Positions 44,953 to 53,982 of a stretch of DNA of 61,202 bases are shown here, one piece after another. This DNA comes from Candidatus Poribacteria bacterium (GTDB lineage: Bacteria > Poribacteria > WGA-4E > WGA-3G): NCBI GenBank assembly GCA_003635255.1, contig PYJC01000059.1:1-61202 (forward strand), written 5' to 3'. Both the position numbers and the translations under genes were made by a program. Numbering within the stretch: position 1 is the stretch's first letter; every line of letters begins with the position of its first letter. The notes under the pieces were generated by a model that worked only from the letters and a program-made list of their open reading frames with translations, ran no database searches and was not told the origin of the DNA.

Positions 44953-47900
44953 ATGCCGAGATTCTCTTGGAATTCCCTTAAACACTTTTGGCAGATACAT
45001 GTTATTGTTGCACTTTGCACTGCTGTAGCGACGGGTGTTCTCGCCGGTGCGCTGATTGTCGGTGATTCCGTACGCGGGAGCCTGCGAAGTCTCACTACAG
45101 AGCGACTCGGTGCCATCCAACACGCCCTCCTTGCAGACCATTTTTTTCAACCCGATCTATTGCAGCGGGAAAATAAAGTGCCAGCAATCCTGCTAAATGG
45201 AACAGTTGTTGCACCACAGACACAGACACGGGCATCAAAGGTTAACATCGCCGGTGTAACGGACGATTTCTTCACGTTTTGGCAAGAGGATACCGCACCG
45301 AATCTCAACAAACCCGCTGGACAACCTTTCAACGCTATCGTCATTAACGAGGCACTTCAAAACGAACTGAGCGTTCAAGTCGGCGATACACTACTGGTAA
45401 ACATGTCTCAAGCCGCCGACATCCATCCCGAATTCCTCCTCGGTGAGCGGGACGCAGCCAACGCCATCCAGAGTCTCCGTTTGGTGGTCAGCGATATAAT
45501 TCCCACCAAGAACGCGGGGCGGTTCAGTCTACAGGCACATCAAAGTCTCCCGTTCAACGTTTTCATAACACTCCCCGTTCTACAAAAAGCACTCGGACAA
45601 GTGGACAACGTGAATGCCATATTTACAGCGGATACGGACCCAATTTCGGCGGCGGATCTGTCATTAACCCTTGAAGGTCTTGGATTACGTATTAAGACGC
45701 ATGGGCATTACTTTGATCTCCAGAGCCAGCAGTATCTCCTCAAACCGATACTCTCCGAAACTGCGTTGACAGTTGCAACAGAAAACAGTATTCCAACTCT
45801 ACCTACACTTACCTACCTCGCGAATACAATTAGTGCTAATAATAAGGTTATCCCTTACTCTACAATCGTGGCACTCCCGACAGATGAAGGAGCGTTTGCG
45901 AAGCTGCTCAATATGCATACGACAGAAGCGCAGCAACTGGCATATCAACAGGCGCGGGATCAAAAAAAAGAACAAGTAGAATTAGAAAAGGATAAACTCA
46001 TAAAAGAGAAACGAAAACTACGTAGCACAGAAAAAGATAGGGAGCAGGCTAAAAAAATTATCAGGGACTTAGAATTACTTCATGAAATTTTACATCGCCC
46101 TGAAATTATCCTCAATATGTGGGCAGCAGAGGACCTCGGCGTGAAAGTCGGCGACGAAATCATTATCACATACTATAGCGTCAGTGCAGAAGAAGCGTAT
46201 GTCACTGAAACAGCATTTTTCCGTCTTAAGGGAATTCTGCCGATCGAAGGCATCGCCGCGGATAGAGACGTTATCCCAGAATTTCCGGGTATCCACGATA
46301 GCAACGACATGTCCGAGTGGGAATCCCCTTTCCCGATTGATTATACCTTAGTACGAGACAAGGACGAAACATATTGGGATGAATACGGAGCGACACCGAA
46401 AGCATTTATGCCGTTGAATATCGGCAAGCGGCTCTGGAAAAACCGATTCGGCGATCTAACTTCAATTCGATTTGGGGCTGCGCCAGACACAGACATCCAT
46501 GCAACACGCTTACATTTTGAATCTGAATTCCTTAGGAAGATTCAACCTGAACAGATCGGTTTTCAATTCCTATCCCTCCAAGCAGATGGGCTGCAAGCCT
46601 CCGCCGGTGCCACAGATTTTGGAATGCTATTTGGCAGCCTAAGCGGTTTTATCATTATCGCTGTTGCGCTGTTGATCGCGATGCTTTTCCGCCTCGGTGT
46701 CGAACAACGGTCGCGTGAGATCGGGATCCTACAGGCTGTCGGTTATCCACTCGTCAAAATTCGTCGCCGGTTCCTTTATGAGGGCGCGACTGTCGCGGGT
46801 ATCGGAAGTCTGTTGGGATGCCTGCTCGCTGTCGGGTATGCAAAACTCATGATATTCGGGCTACAAACGTGGTGGCTGCCTGCTATTGGCACGCCGTTTA
46901 TGGAACTTCATGTGGATCCAACGAGCCTTGTGAGTGGTGTACTCATCTCGCTGGCTATTGTGATGATCTCTATCCGCATAACTGTCCAACAATTAGGCGA
47001 AACATCTACAACAGCACTCCTCGCTGGTGAAACCGATTTTGCTGAGATAACCCTCACACAGCAGGCGAAACAGACTGAATTCTCCACAAGGATGTCAATC
47101 TTAAAGAAGATCGTAACCACGATTGTAGTTGTCTTATTTGCCTTTTTCGTTATCTTTGACAAATGGTTTATTGATACCTTTGGCACTTGGATTGTAGATC
47201 CCATTCTTGATTTTTTATTATTAACTTTGACCATTATTGGTGTAGGGTGGGATGCCTTCGGTCGGTGGTTAAAATCGCAGAGGGTCCCAAGGCGGTTTAA
47301 CAGGTTACGGTTTGCTCTCAAAAACGCGGCACGCCAACCGGGGCGCAGCACAACCAGCATTAAAACGATCAGTTTAGCGTGTTGTATCATCGTCGCTGTG
47401 GGTGTAAATCGGCACGATGCGCCACCGGAGACAGAATATGCTTTTGTCGCTGAATCCGCGCTCCCTTTACATCATAGCCTGAATACACCCGATGGCAGGT
47501 TTGAACTCGGTTTTTCCGACAAAATCTCTGAACTCCTCAGTAAATCAGAGATATTCCCGTTTCGGGTTCTCCCCGGTGAAGATGTAAGTTGTCTCAATCT
47601 CTACCAACCGCAGAAACCACAAATTCTGGGCGCACCCGATACCATACTTGAAGAGTTCCCTTGGTATAAACTAAAACTGGTGCAACCTGAGGGCGGTAGA
47701 GCGCCCGCTATCGGTGATGTAAAATCGCTCCGTTGGATTCTACATCACAACCCTGACGACGATTTTCTGATTCAAGATGAATTTGGAAAACCGCTCAGCC
47801 TTGAACTTGAGACAATTGAGAATAGTCTTTTCCAAAGCCAACTGATTATCTCTGAGTCTAACTTCACGAAATACTTCCCGAGCCAAAGCGGGTACCGGTT

Positions 47901-48408
47901 TTTCCTCATCAAAACACCGCCTACGTTGAGAGAAGAAACCGCACAAGCCTTAGAGAAAACATTGAGCGATTACGGTTTTGATGTCACATCCGCATCCGAA
48001 CGGTTGGCAAGCTACCGCGCCGTTGAAAATACCTATATCTCTACTTTCCAAAGTCTCGGCGGTTTAGGTGTACTACTCGGTACATTCGGGTTGGCACTGA
48101 TATTCTTCAGAAACATCATTGAACGTCGTGGTGAATTGGCAACCTTACGCGCCTTCGGTTTCCGACGGCAACTACTCTCACGGATGTTATTCCTTGAAAG
48201 CTGCTTCCTTCTCGTTGTCGGAATGTTTATCGGAATCGTTGCCGGGCTTGTCGCAGCCTTTGTTTCCCAAGGGCATCTCCCCGATTTCCCATGGTTATCC
48301 CTCACAATTACCTTGCTTTCAATCTTCGTTTTCGGTATAATTGCAAATGTAATTGCAGTTGCCGTGGCACTCCGAAGTCCACTTTTGAGCACACTCAAAT
48401 CTGAATAA
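44953..48408 (+). CDS. FtsX-like ABC permease, two-domain
   Basis: A 1151-residue permease of the FtsX/MacB family. One N-terminal membrane segment (VIVALCTAVATGVLAGALIVG), a large periplasmic part, three segments around 560-680 (GSLSGFIIIAVALLIAMLF), two extra ones around 715-765 (VTTIVVVLFAFFVIF, FLLLTLTIIGVGWDAF), and three at the end (LGGLGVLLGTFGLALIFF). The periplasmic part holds a charged coiled-coil insert (about 335-375, KEQVELEKDKLIKEKRKLR). Twin FtsX domains resemble exporters of lipid or lipoprotein cargo. It works with the ATPase just upstream. No frameshift seen. Confidence 0.85.
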   Translation: MPRFSWNSLKHFWQIHVIVALCTAVATGVLAGALIVGDSVRGSLRSLTTERLGAIQHALLADHFFQPDLLQRENKVPAILLNGTVVAPQTQTRASKVNIAGVTDDFFTFWQEDTAPNLNKPAGQPFNAIVINEALQNELSVQVGDTLLVNMSQAADIHPEFLLGERDAANAIQSLRLVVSDIIPTKNAGRFSLQAHQSLPFNVFITLPVLQKALGQVDNVNAIFTADTDPISAADLSLTLEGLGLRIKTHGHYFDLQSQQYLLKPILSETALTVATENSIPTLPTLTYLANTISANNKVIPYSTIVALPTDEGAFAKLLNMHTTEAQQLAYQQARDQKKEQVELEKDKLIKEKRKLRSTEKDREQAKKIIRDLELLHEILHRPEIILNMWAAEDLGVKVGDEIIITYYSVSAEEAYVTETAFFRLKGILPIEGIAADRDVIPEFPGIHDSNDMSEWESPFPIDYTLVRDKDETYWDEYGATPKAFMPLNIGKRLWKNRFGDLTSIRFGAAPDTDIHATRLHFESEFLRKIQPEQIGFQFLSLQADGLQASAGATDFGMLFGSLSGFIIIAVALLIAMLFRLGVEQRSREIGILQAVGYPLVKIRRRFLYEGATVAGIGSLLGCLLAVGYAKLMIFGLQTWWLPAIGTPFMELHVDPTSLVSGVLISLAIVMISIRITVQQLGETSTTALLAGETDFAEITLTQQAKQTEFSTRMSILKKIVTTIVVVLFAFFVIFDKWFIDTFGTWIVDPILDFLLLTLTIIGVGWDAFGRWLKSQRVPRRFNRLRFALKNAARQPGRSTTSIKTISLACCIIVAVGVNRHDAPPETEYAFVAESALPLHHSLNTPDGRFELGFSDKISELLSKSEIFPFRVLPGEDVSCLNLYQPQKPQILGAPDTILEEFPWYKLKLVQPEGGRAPAIGDVKSLRWILHHNPDDDFLIQDEFGKPLSLELETIENSLFQSQLIISESNFTKYFPSQSGYRFFLIKTPPTLREETAQALEKTLSDYGFDVTSASERLASYRAVENTYISTFQSLGGLGVLLGTFGLALIFFRNIIERRGELATLRAFGFRRQLLSRMLFLESCFLLVVGMFIGIVAGLVAAFVSQGHLPDFPWLSLTITLLSIFVFGIIANVIAVAVALRSPLLSTLKSE

Positions 48409-48442
48409 AATATAGACGCGATTCACAATAGGAAAATACACC

Positions 48443-49078
48443 ATGTATCCTGTTAGGTTTAAATTACGTCACCACATTGTCTGTGGAGTGCTGCTTGTTC
48501 CCTACTTGATGATGTTGATTGCTTCCATATTTGCTATAATGACTATACTGAACGGTTGTTCCGGTGATTCTGATCCAAATACACCCAGCGCGGTCAATTA
48601 CACAGAACAGGGGTGGCAGCACTACGCGTCGGGCAACTATGCACAAGCACTCCTCAGTTTTGAGCGCGCAATCAACTTCGATGAAGAACTCGCCGACGCA
48701 CATAATGGGGTCGGGTGGAGCCATCTCAGTCTATCGCTGAACCCACCGTTAGCACAGGAAGCATTCCAGAATGCTGTGCAACTTGATACCTCGAACGCGG
48801 ATGCTTGGGTTGGACTCGCAAATATTCTCTATTTGCGGAACAAGGAGACTAACGATTTCAGAACTGCGATCCGTGCGATTGATAACGCGCTCCAAGGCGA
48901 CCCACAATATCTCTTTCGGCACGACTATCGTTCTAAAGCCGACCTATACGCCTTGAAAGCGTCATGTTACTTCTATCTCGGCGAACATCAATCCGCGCGG
49001 ATAGAAATTAATAAGGCACTTCAAGTTGATACGACACATAAGACTGCCGTTACGCTACAAAACCTATTGAAAGAATAA
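48443..49078 (+). CDS. TPR-repeat lipoprotein
   Basis: A 211-residue protein with an N-terminal anchor (GVLLVPYLMMLIASIFAIMT) and a possible lipobox TILNGCSG, then three TPR units (EQGWQHYASGNYAQALLSFE, NPPLAQEAFQNAVQLD, SCYFYLGEHQSARIEINKAL). TPRs carry protein contacts. It follows the FtsX-like permease by 34 bp and may be part of that envelope unit. AGGAAAATACACC precedes the ATG. Partner unknown. Confidence 0.82.
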   Translation: MYPVRFKLRHHIVCGVLLVPYLMMLIASIFAIMTILNGCSGDSDPNTPSAVNYTEQGWQHYASGNYAQALLSFERAINFDEELADAHNGVGWSHLSLSLNPPLAQEAFQNAVQLDTSNADAWVGLANILYLRNKETNDFRTAIRAIDNALQGDPQYLFRHDYRSKADLYALKASCYFYLGEHQSARIEINKALQVDTTHKTAVTLQNLLKE

Positions 49079-49080
49079 AA

Positions 49081-49117
49081 CTGACAGCCGACGGAAACTG
49101 ATGGCTGACGGCTACTA
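49081..49117 (+). repeat. Heptamer array upstream of purC
   Basis: TGACAGC CGACGGA, AAC, TGATGGC TGACGGC, in 7-bp phase except for a 3-bp slip. It lies directly before the purC ribosome site. Confidence 0.7.
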
Positions 49118-49129
49118 CAAGGAGAAAAT

Positions 49130-50023
49130 ATGTCTCAAAACGTTATTACATCTACACAGTTAACCAACTTAACCCCGCTCCACCGCGGCAAGGTACGGGA
49201 CCTCTACGACCTCGGAGATGAACTCCTAATCGTTTCTACTGATCGGATATCCGCTTTTGATGTCGTTTTGCCGAACGGTATTCCAGATAAAGGCAAAGTT
49301 TTAACCGGTCTGTCCAAATTCTGGTTCGACTACACCGGCTCCGTTGCTGACAATCATCTTATAGCGACTGAAGTTGAAGATTATCCCGATATTTTACAGC
49401 CTGATGCAGAACTCTTAAAGGGACGTTCCATGCTTGTTAAAAAGGCGGATCGGGTCGATGTCGAATGTGTTGTTCGCGGGTATCTTGCCGGTTCCGGTTG
49501 GTCCTCGTATCAGAAGACAGGCGAAATTTGTGGGCAAAAACTGCCGGATGGACTCCGAGAATCTGATCGGCTTCCAGAACTCCTGTTCACACCGACAACC
49601 AAGGCGGAACAAGGCGAACATGACGAACCCATCTCCATTGATGAGATGCGTAACGAAGTCGGCAGCGAACTAACGGATCAATTGATTGAGATCAGTTTCG
49701 CGCTCTTCCGCGCTGCGAGCCAACACGCCGAAAACGCCGGAATTATCCTCTGTGATACCAAATTTGAATTCGGCCAACGCGACGGCGGGCTGATTGTCAT
49801 TGATGAGGTCTTCACACCGGACTCCTCTCGTTTCTGGCCCGCGGATCTCTATGAACCCGGTCAGCCGCAACAGAGTTTCGATAAACAGTTCGTCAGAGAT
49901 TATCTCTCCGAGATCGGTTGGAACAAGCAACCGCCTGCCCCTGAGCTGCCGGAGGATGTTATCTCCAAAACAAGCGAGAAATACCGAGAGGCATATCGTC
50001 TCATCGTCGGCGAAGAACTGTAG
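49130..50023 (+). CDS. purC: SAICAR synthetase PurC
   Basis: A 297-residue phosphoribosylaminoimidazole-succinocarboxamide synthase, the purine-pathway step joining CAIR and aspartate with ATP. Seen: LTPLHRGKVRDLYDLGDELLIV with the glycine-rich ATP loop, STDRISAFDVVLPNGIPDKG, VECVVRGYLAGSGW, FTPTTKAEQGEHDEPI, and VIDEVFTPDSSRFWPAD. Length fits the long form of the enzyme. AAGGAGAAAAT precedes the ATG. Its stop codon TAG lies inside a GTAGGAGCGAG element. Confidence 0.97.
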   Translation: MSQNVITSTQLTNLTPLHRGKVRDLYDLGDELLIVSTDRISAFDVVLPNGIPDKGKVLTGLSKFWFDYTGSVADNHLIATEVEDYPDILQPDAELLKGRSMLVKKADRVDVECVVRGYLAGSGWSSYQKTGEICGQKLPDGLRESDRLPELLFTPTTKAEQGEHDEPISIDEMRNEVGSELTDQLIEISFALFRAASQHAENAGIILCDTKFEFGQRDGGLIVIDEVFTPDSSRFWPADLYEPGQPQQSFDKQFVRDYLSEIGWNKQPPAPELPEDVISKTSEKYREAYRLIVGEEL

Positions 50024-50246
50024 GAGCGAGCTGTGGGAATCGTTATCGGAAACCATCGGCGGTCAGCAGGAGGATATCTTTACTGATAGCTGATTGCCAT
50101 CCGTTGTAGGAGCGAGCTGCGCTCGCGATCTTTTTCAGCTAACTGATTGCCATCCGCTGTAGGAGCGAGCTGCGCTCGCGATCTTTTTCAGCTAACTGAT
50201 TGCCATCCGCTGTAGGAGCGAGCTGCGCTCGCGATCTTTTTCAGCT
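50020..50246 (+). repeat. 53-bp tandem repeat (2.7 copies) plus lead copy, GCGAG hairpins
   Basis: Full copies start at 50105 and 50158, with a third, partial, at 50211; period exactly 53 bp. Each holds GTAG, GAGCGAG, loop CTGCG, CTCGC, then a T-run and a heptamer pair (TGATTGC CATCCGC). A degenerate first copy at 50020 overlaps the purC stop. The T-run after the stem may make it a terminator. Confidence 0.88.
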
Positions 50247-50309
50247 GTGCTCGCGATCCGTTCCAACGTCATTTAATCATGCTTGCTAAATCACACAGGA
50301 GAAACGACA

Positions 50310-51497
50310 ATGCCAGGTCCACTGGACGGCATAAAGGTCTTAGATTTGACACGCGTCCTCGCGGGTCCCTATGCAACAATGCTCCTCGGTGACCTCGGCG
50401 CAGAGGTAATCAAGATTGAGCAGCCCGACACAGGGGACGAATCCCGTAATTTCGGTCCCTTCAAAAACGGGTTTAGTCTCTACTTCATGAGTGTAAATCG
50501 CGGAAAGCGAAGCGTAACGCTCAACCTTAAAACCGAACGTGGACAGGCAATATTCAAGCAGTTATTAACACATACCGATGTCCTTGTAGAAAATTTTCGA
50601 CCCGGAACCATGGAAAAATTGGGGTTAGATTACGATGTGCTGAAAACTGGGTATCCGTCGCTTATCTACGCCGCATGTTCCGGTTTCGGACAAACCGGTC
50701 CCTACGCACGACAAGGTGCTTATGATATGATCATCCAAGGCATGGGGGGTATCATCAGTATCACAGGTGAACCGGAAGGACCACCGGTGCGGGTCGGTAC
50801 CTCTATCAGCGACATTACTGCTGCACTCTTCACGACAATCGGCGTGCTCTCTGCGCTGCACCACCGCAACCAGACAGGAAAAGGACAGTTCGTGGATGTC
50901 GCAATGCTCGATAGTCTTGTCGCTGTTTTGGAGAACGCTGTTGTCCGTTATTTCGCCACAGGTGAAGCACCGAAACCACTCGGTGCCAGACACCCCGCAA
51001 TTACACCGTTTGAAGCGTTCGCATCTGCCGATGGACACGTCATCATTGCACTCGGAAACGATACACTTTGGGCAAAGTTCTGTGTGCATGTCAATCGCGA
51101 GGGACTCATCTTGGACAAACGGTTCCGCACAAACGCTGATCGAACGGAGAACCATGCTGAATTGTTTCCTATCCTCTCAGAAATTATGTCGCAACGGACA
51201 ACCGATGCATGGATCGATGCACTCGGAAAGATTGGTGTGCCGTGCGGTCCCATCAATGCGATGGACAAGGTCGTGAGCCATCCACAAGTGCAAGCCCGGG
51301 AGATGATTACCCGTATCGCACATCAGATTACGGGTGAAGTTGAAGTACCCGGTGTGCCAATCAAGCTTTCGGAAACACCCGGAAATGTGGATGCACCCGC
51401 TCCCAGTCTCGGTGAGCACACAACCGAAGTCTTGACCAATGTATTGAAAATGTCGCCAGACGAAGTAGCAAAGTTAAAACAGAACGGTGTTATTTGA
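50310..51497 (+). CDS. Class III CoA-transferase (CaiB/BaiF family)
   Basis: A 395-residue family III CoA-transferase that moves CoA between carboxylic acids. MPGPLDGIKVLDLTRVLAGPYA at the N-terminus, LGDLGAEVIKIEQP, GRTVTLN-like region (GKRSVTLNLKTERG), and GAYDMIIQGMGGI, with the catalytic Asp. NRTGKGQ-like HHRNQTGKGQFVDVAMLDS and PGVPIKLSETPG close the fold. I start it at ATG 50310 with CACAGGAG upstream; the frame before it is an artefact. Substrate not determined. Confidence 0.9.
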   Translation: MPGPLDGIKVLDLTRVLAGPYATMLLGDLGAEVIKIEQPDTGDESRNFGPFKNGFSLYFMSVNRGKRSVTLNLKTERGQAIFKQLLTHTDVLVENFRPGTMEKLGLDYDVLKTGYPSLIYAACSGFGQTGPYARQGAYDMIIQGMGGIISITGEPEGPPVRVGTSISDITAALFTTIGVLSALHHRNQTGKGQFVDVAMLDSLVAVLENAVVRYFATGEAPKPLGARHPAITPFEAFASADGHVIIALGNDTLWAKFCVHVNREGLILDKRFRTNADRTENHAELFPILSEIMSQRTTDAWIDALGKIGVPCGPINAMDKVVSHPQVQAREMITRIAHQITGEVEVPGVPIKLSETPGNVDAPAPSLGEHTTEVLTNVLKMSPDEVAKLKQNGVI

Positions 51498-51510
51498 ATG
51501 TGATAGGACT

Positions 51511-51575
51511 TACGTATGCCGCCTTAAAGTCCCCCTGATAAGGGGGATTTAGGGGGTTAAAAACGTAAATTCTAA
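51511..51575 (+). mobile_element. Possible MITE-like element with CCCCCTGATAAGGGGG core
   Basis: TAGGACTTACGTA near 51513 and AACGTAAATTCTA near 51562 form imperfect inverted ends around the same core hairpin as at 20661 (here 51526-51561). About 65 bp in total. Confidence 0.5.
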
Positions 51576-51609
51576 AGAAAACAAACCGTTAATGATGAAG
51601 TACTAATTA

Positions 51610-51667
51610 CTGACAACCGACAACTGACAATTGAAACCCGATAGCCGATTGCTGACAGCCGACGGTT
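51610..51667 (+). repeat. Heptamer array, eight units
   Basis: TGACAAC, CGACAAC, TGACAAT, TGAAACC, CGATAGC, CGATTGC, TGACAGC, CGACGGT in strict 7-bp phase. The longest unbroken array in the window, ending just before the ribosome site of the next gene. Confidence 0.85.
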
Positions 51668-51686
51668 ATACTACAAAGGAGCTCGT

Positions 51687-53942
51687 ATGCCGAACAATAC
51701 TGATCAAGCACTACACGGAACGGACCTTCTGACATTGGACGGAGACCTCGCCGCGCAGATGGTTGAGGCACTTGATGGATATGTTACGGATGCTGTGGCG
51801 AACTCCATTGAAAAACGGGGGATATTATGGAATCGCAACTACAGTTCTCACAGTGCGTATGCCGAATCTATCGAACCGAATCGCGAGCGGCTTAGAAAGC
51901 AGATCGGATGCATTGATGAACGGTTGCCAATCGAAGCACTTAGCTACGTCGCCTCGACAAAAGACACCGCGCACATCGTGGAAAATGAGAATTACACTGT
52001 CTCCCGCGTCCGATGGCAGGTTTTTGATGAAGTCGAGGGTGAAGGACTTCTCTTGGAACCGACACATAACGTCCCAATTATCGCGCAGATTGTCGCGATG
52101 CCAGATGCAGATTGGACACCGGAGATGATAGCCGGCGTAACGGATGAACTATCCACTGAGGCGCAATTTGCCCGACGTTTGGCGAAAGCGGGGTGTCGTG
52201 TTGTCGTTCCGTTGCTCATTAACCGCGCCGATACCTATTCCGGCAACCCAACCCTCGGCGCAATGACGAATCAACCGCATCGCGAATTCATCTATCGGAT
52301 GGCGTATCAACTCGGCAGACATATCATCGGGTATGAAGTACAAAAGGTGTTAGCATTAGTGGATTGGATGGCATTGTCTGATATACCCATTGGTGTTATC
52401 GGTTACGGTGAAGGCGCACTCGTCGCCCTCCATAGTGCTGCAGTAGATACTCGCATCCAAGCGACGGCTATCAGTGGATACTTCCAATCACGGCAAGAGG
52501 TCTGGCGAGAACCGATTTACCGGAATGTCTGGGGACTGCTACATGAATTTGGCGATGCCGAAGTCGCGAGCCTTATCGCACCACGTCCGTTGATTGTTGA
52601 AGCGAGCCGTGGACCTGAAGTCACCGGACCGCCACCACATCGCAATGGACGCGGCGGTGCTGCGCCGGGGCAGCTCGTGTCACCTCCACTCGATTCTGTG
52701 AAGTCGGAATTTAGCCGCGCACATGAGTTCTATCATCAACTTGATAGCGAAGATGCCTTGTCCCTCGTCTCTACTGAGGATAGATTACCGGGTGCCCGAG
52801 AGACATTAACCACCTTGCTCACCGGACTCGGTGTCGAAAATGCACGTATTGATGGATCCCACGCCTCGGCTCCAACAGCGGTTGACGATTTCGATTACGA
52901 GGCGCGGCAAAAGCGACAGTTTATGCAATTAGTTAATCTGACGCAACGCTTTTTACGAGAGGCAGCATCGCGGCGACAAAACTTTTTCTGGGGAAAGACC
53001 GATACCACTTCGCTCGAAAGGTGGGAAGAAACATGTGCAGATGCTAAAACCTATTTCTGGGACGAGGTCATTGGTAGATGTCCAGCACCCAATGTGTCTG
53101 CCAATCCAAGGACCCGACTGATCTATGACGAGCCTCGTTGGAAAGGCTACGAGGTTGTCCTTGATGTTTGGGAAGGCGTTTTCGCTTACGGCGTTTTACT
53201 CCTGCCAAATGATCTGCAACCCGGTGAGCAGCGGCCCGTCGTTGTCTGTCAGCACGGTTTAGAAGGGAGACCGCAGGATACTGCCGATCCGAGCATCGAA
53301 TCTGTTTATCACTCTTACGCCGCAAGTTTGGCGGACAGGGGGTTTATCACCTACGCACCCCAGAATCCCTATATCGGTCAAGATGCATTCCGCGTTATCC
53401 AACGCAAAGGGAATCCGATAAAATGGTCGCTCTTTTCGTTGATCATTCGCCAGCATGAGCGGACGCTCGACTGGTTAGCGGAACTACCTTTCGTTGATGC
53501 AGATCGGATCGGGTTTTATGGACTTTCCTATGGTGGTAAGACAGCGATGCGCGTCCCCGCAGTTCTCGAACGCTATGCCTGCTCAATCTGTTCCGCTGAT
53601 TTCAACGAATGGATCGTCAAAAATGCGACCTTTGATTCCCGTTACAGTTATATGTTCACGGGAGAATATGAGATGCCAGAGTTCGATTTAGGAAATACAT
53701 TCAACTATGGCGAGATGGCAGGACTCATCGCCCCGCGCCCGTTTATGGTCGAACGTGGACACGACGATGGTGTCGCACCCGATGAATGGGTCGCTCACGA
53801 GTTTGCTGTCGTCCGACGGCTCTACGTCCGATTGGGGATTGCCGATAGAACAGAGATCGAATTCTTTGATGGAGGACATCAGATCAATTCCACAGACACA
53901 TTCAGTTTCTTACACCGCCATCTGGAGTGGCCCGAATCCTGA
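51687..53942 (+). CDS. Double alpha/beta hydrolase (acetyl xylan esterase-like)
   Basis: A 751-residue protein with two alpha/beta hydrolase lobes. Lobe 1: IGVIGYGEGALVAL, where the nucleophile site of GxSxG is Gly (G241), so it looks inactive. Lobe 2: VVVCQHGLEGRPQD (oxyanion strand) and RIGFYGLSYGGKTAMRV with a normal Ser at about 614, then VERGHDDGVAPDEW (acid) and FFDGGHQINS (His). The second lobe therefore holds the full triad. Such proteins often act on acetylated sugars or similar esters. No signal peptide. AAAGGAGCTCGT precedes the ATG. Confidence 0.85.
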   Translation: MPNNTDQALHGTDLLTLDGDLAAQMVEALDGYVTDAVANSIEKRGILWNRNYSSHSAYAESIEPNRERLRKQIGCIDERLPIEALSYVASTKDTAHIVENENYTVSRVRWQVFDEVEGEGLLLEPTHNVPIIAQIVAMPDADWTPEMIAGVTDELSTEAQFARRLAKAGCRVVVPLLINRADTYSGNPTLGAMTNQPHREFIYRMAYQLGRHIIGYEVQKVLALVDWMALSDIPIGVIGYGEGALVALHSAAVDTRIQATAISGYFQSRQEVWREPIYRNVWGLLHEFGDAEVASLIAPRPLIVEASRGPEVTGPPPHRNGRGGAAPGQLVSPPLDSVKSEFSRAHEFYHQLDSEDALSLVSTEDRLPGARETLTTLLTGLGVENARIDGSHASAPTAVDDFDYEARQKRQFMQLVNLTQRFLREAASRRQNFFWGKTDTTSLERWEETCADAKTYFWDEVIGRCPAPNVSANPRTRLIYDEPRWKGYEVVLDVWEGVFAYGVLLLPNDLQPGEQRPVVVCQHGLEGRPQDTADPSIESVYHSYAASLADRGFITYAPQNPYIGQDAFRVIQRKGNPIKWSLFSLIIRQHERTLDWLAELPFVDADRIGFYGLSYGGKTAMRVPAVLERYACSICSADFNEWIVKNATFDSRYSYMFTGEYEMPEFDLGNTFNYGEMAGLIAPRPFMVERGHDDGVAPDEWVAHEFAVVRRLYVRLGIADRTEIEFFDGGHQINSTDTFSFLHRHLEWPES

Positions 53943-53962
53943 TAAGTACATCAACCGCAAAT

Positions 53963-53979
53963 CTGACAACTGAAAACTA
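53963..53979 (+). repeat. Short heptamer array
   Basis: TGACAAC TGAAAAC TAT, in 7-bp phase, directly before the ATG at 53983. Confidence 0.55.
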
Positions 53980-53982
53980 TAA

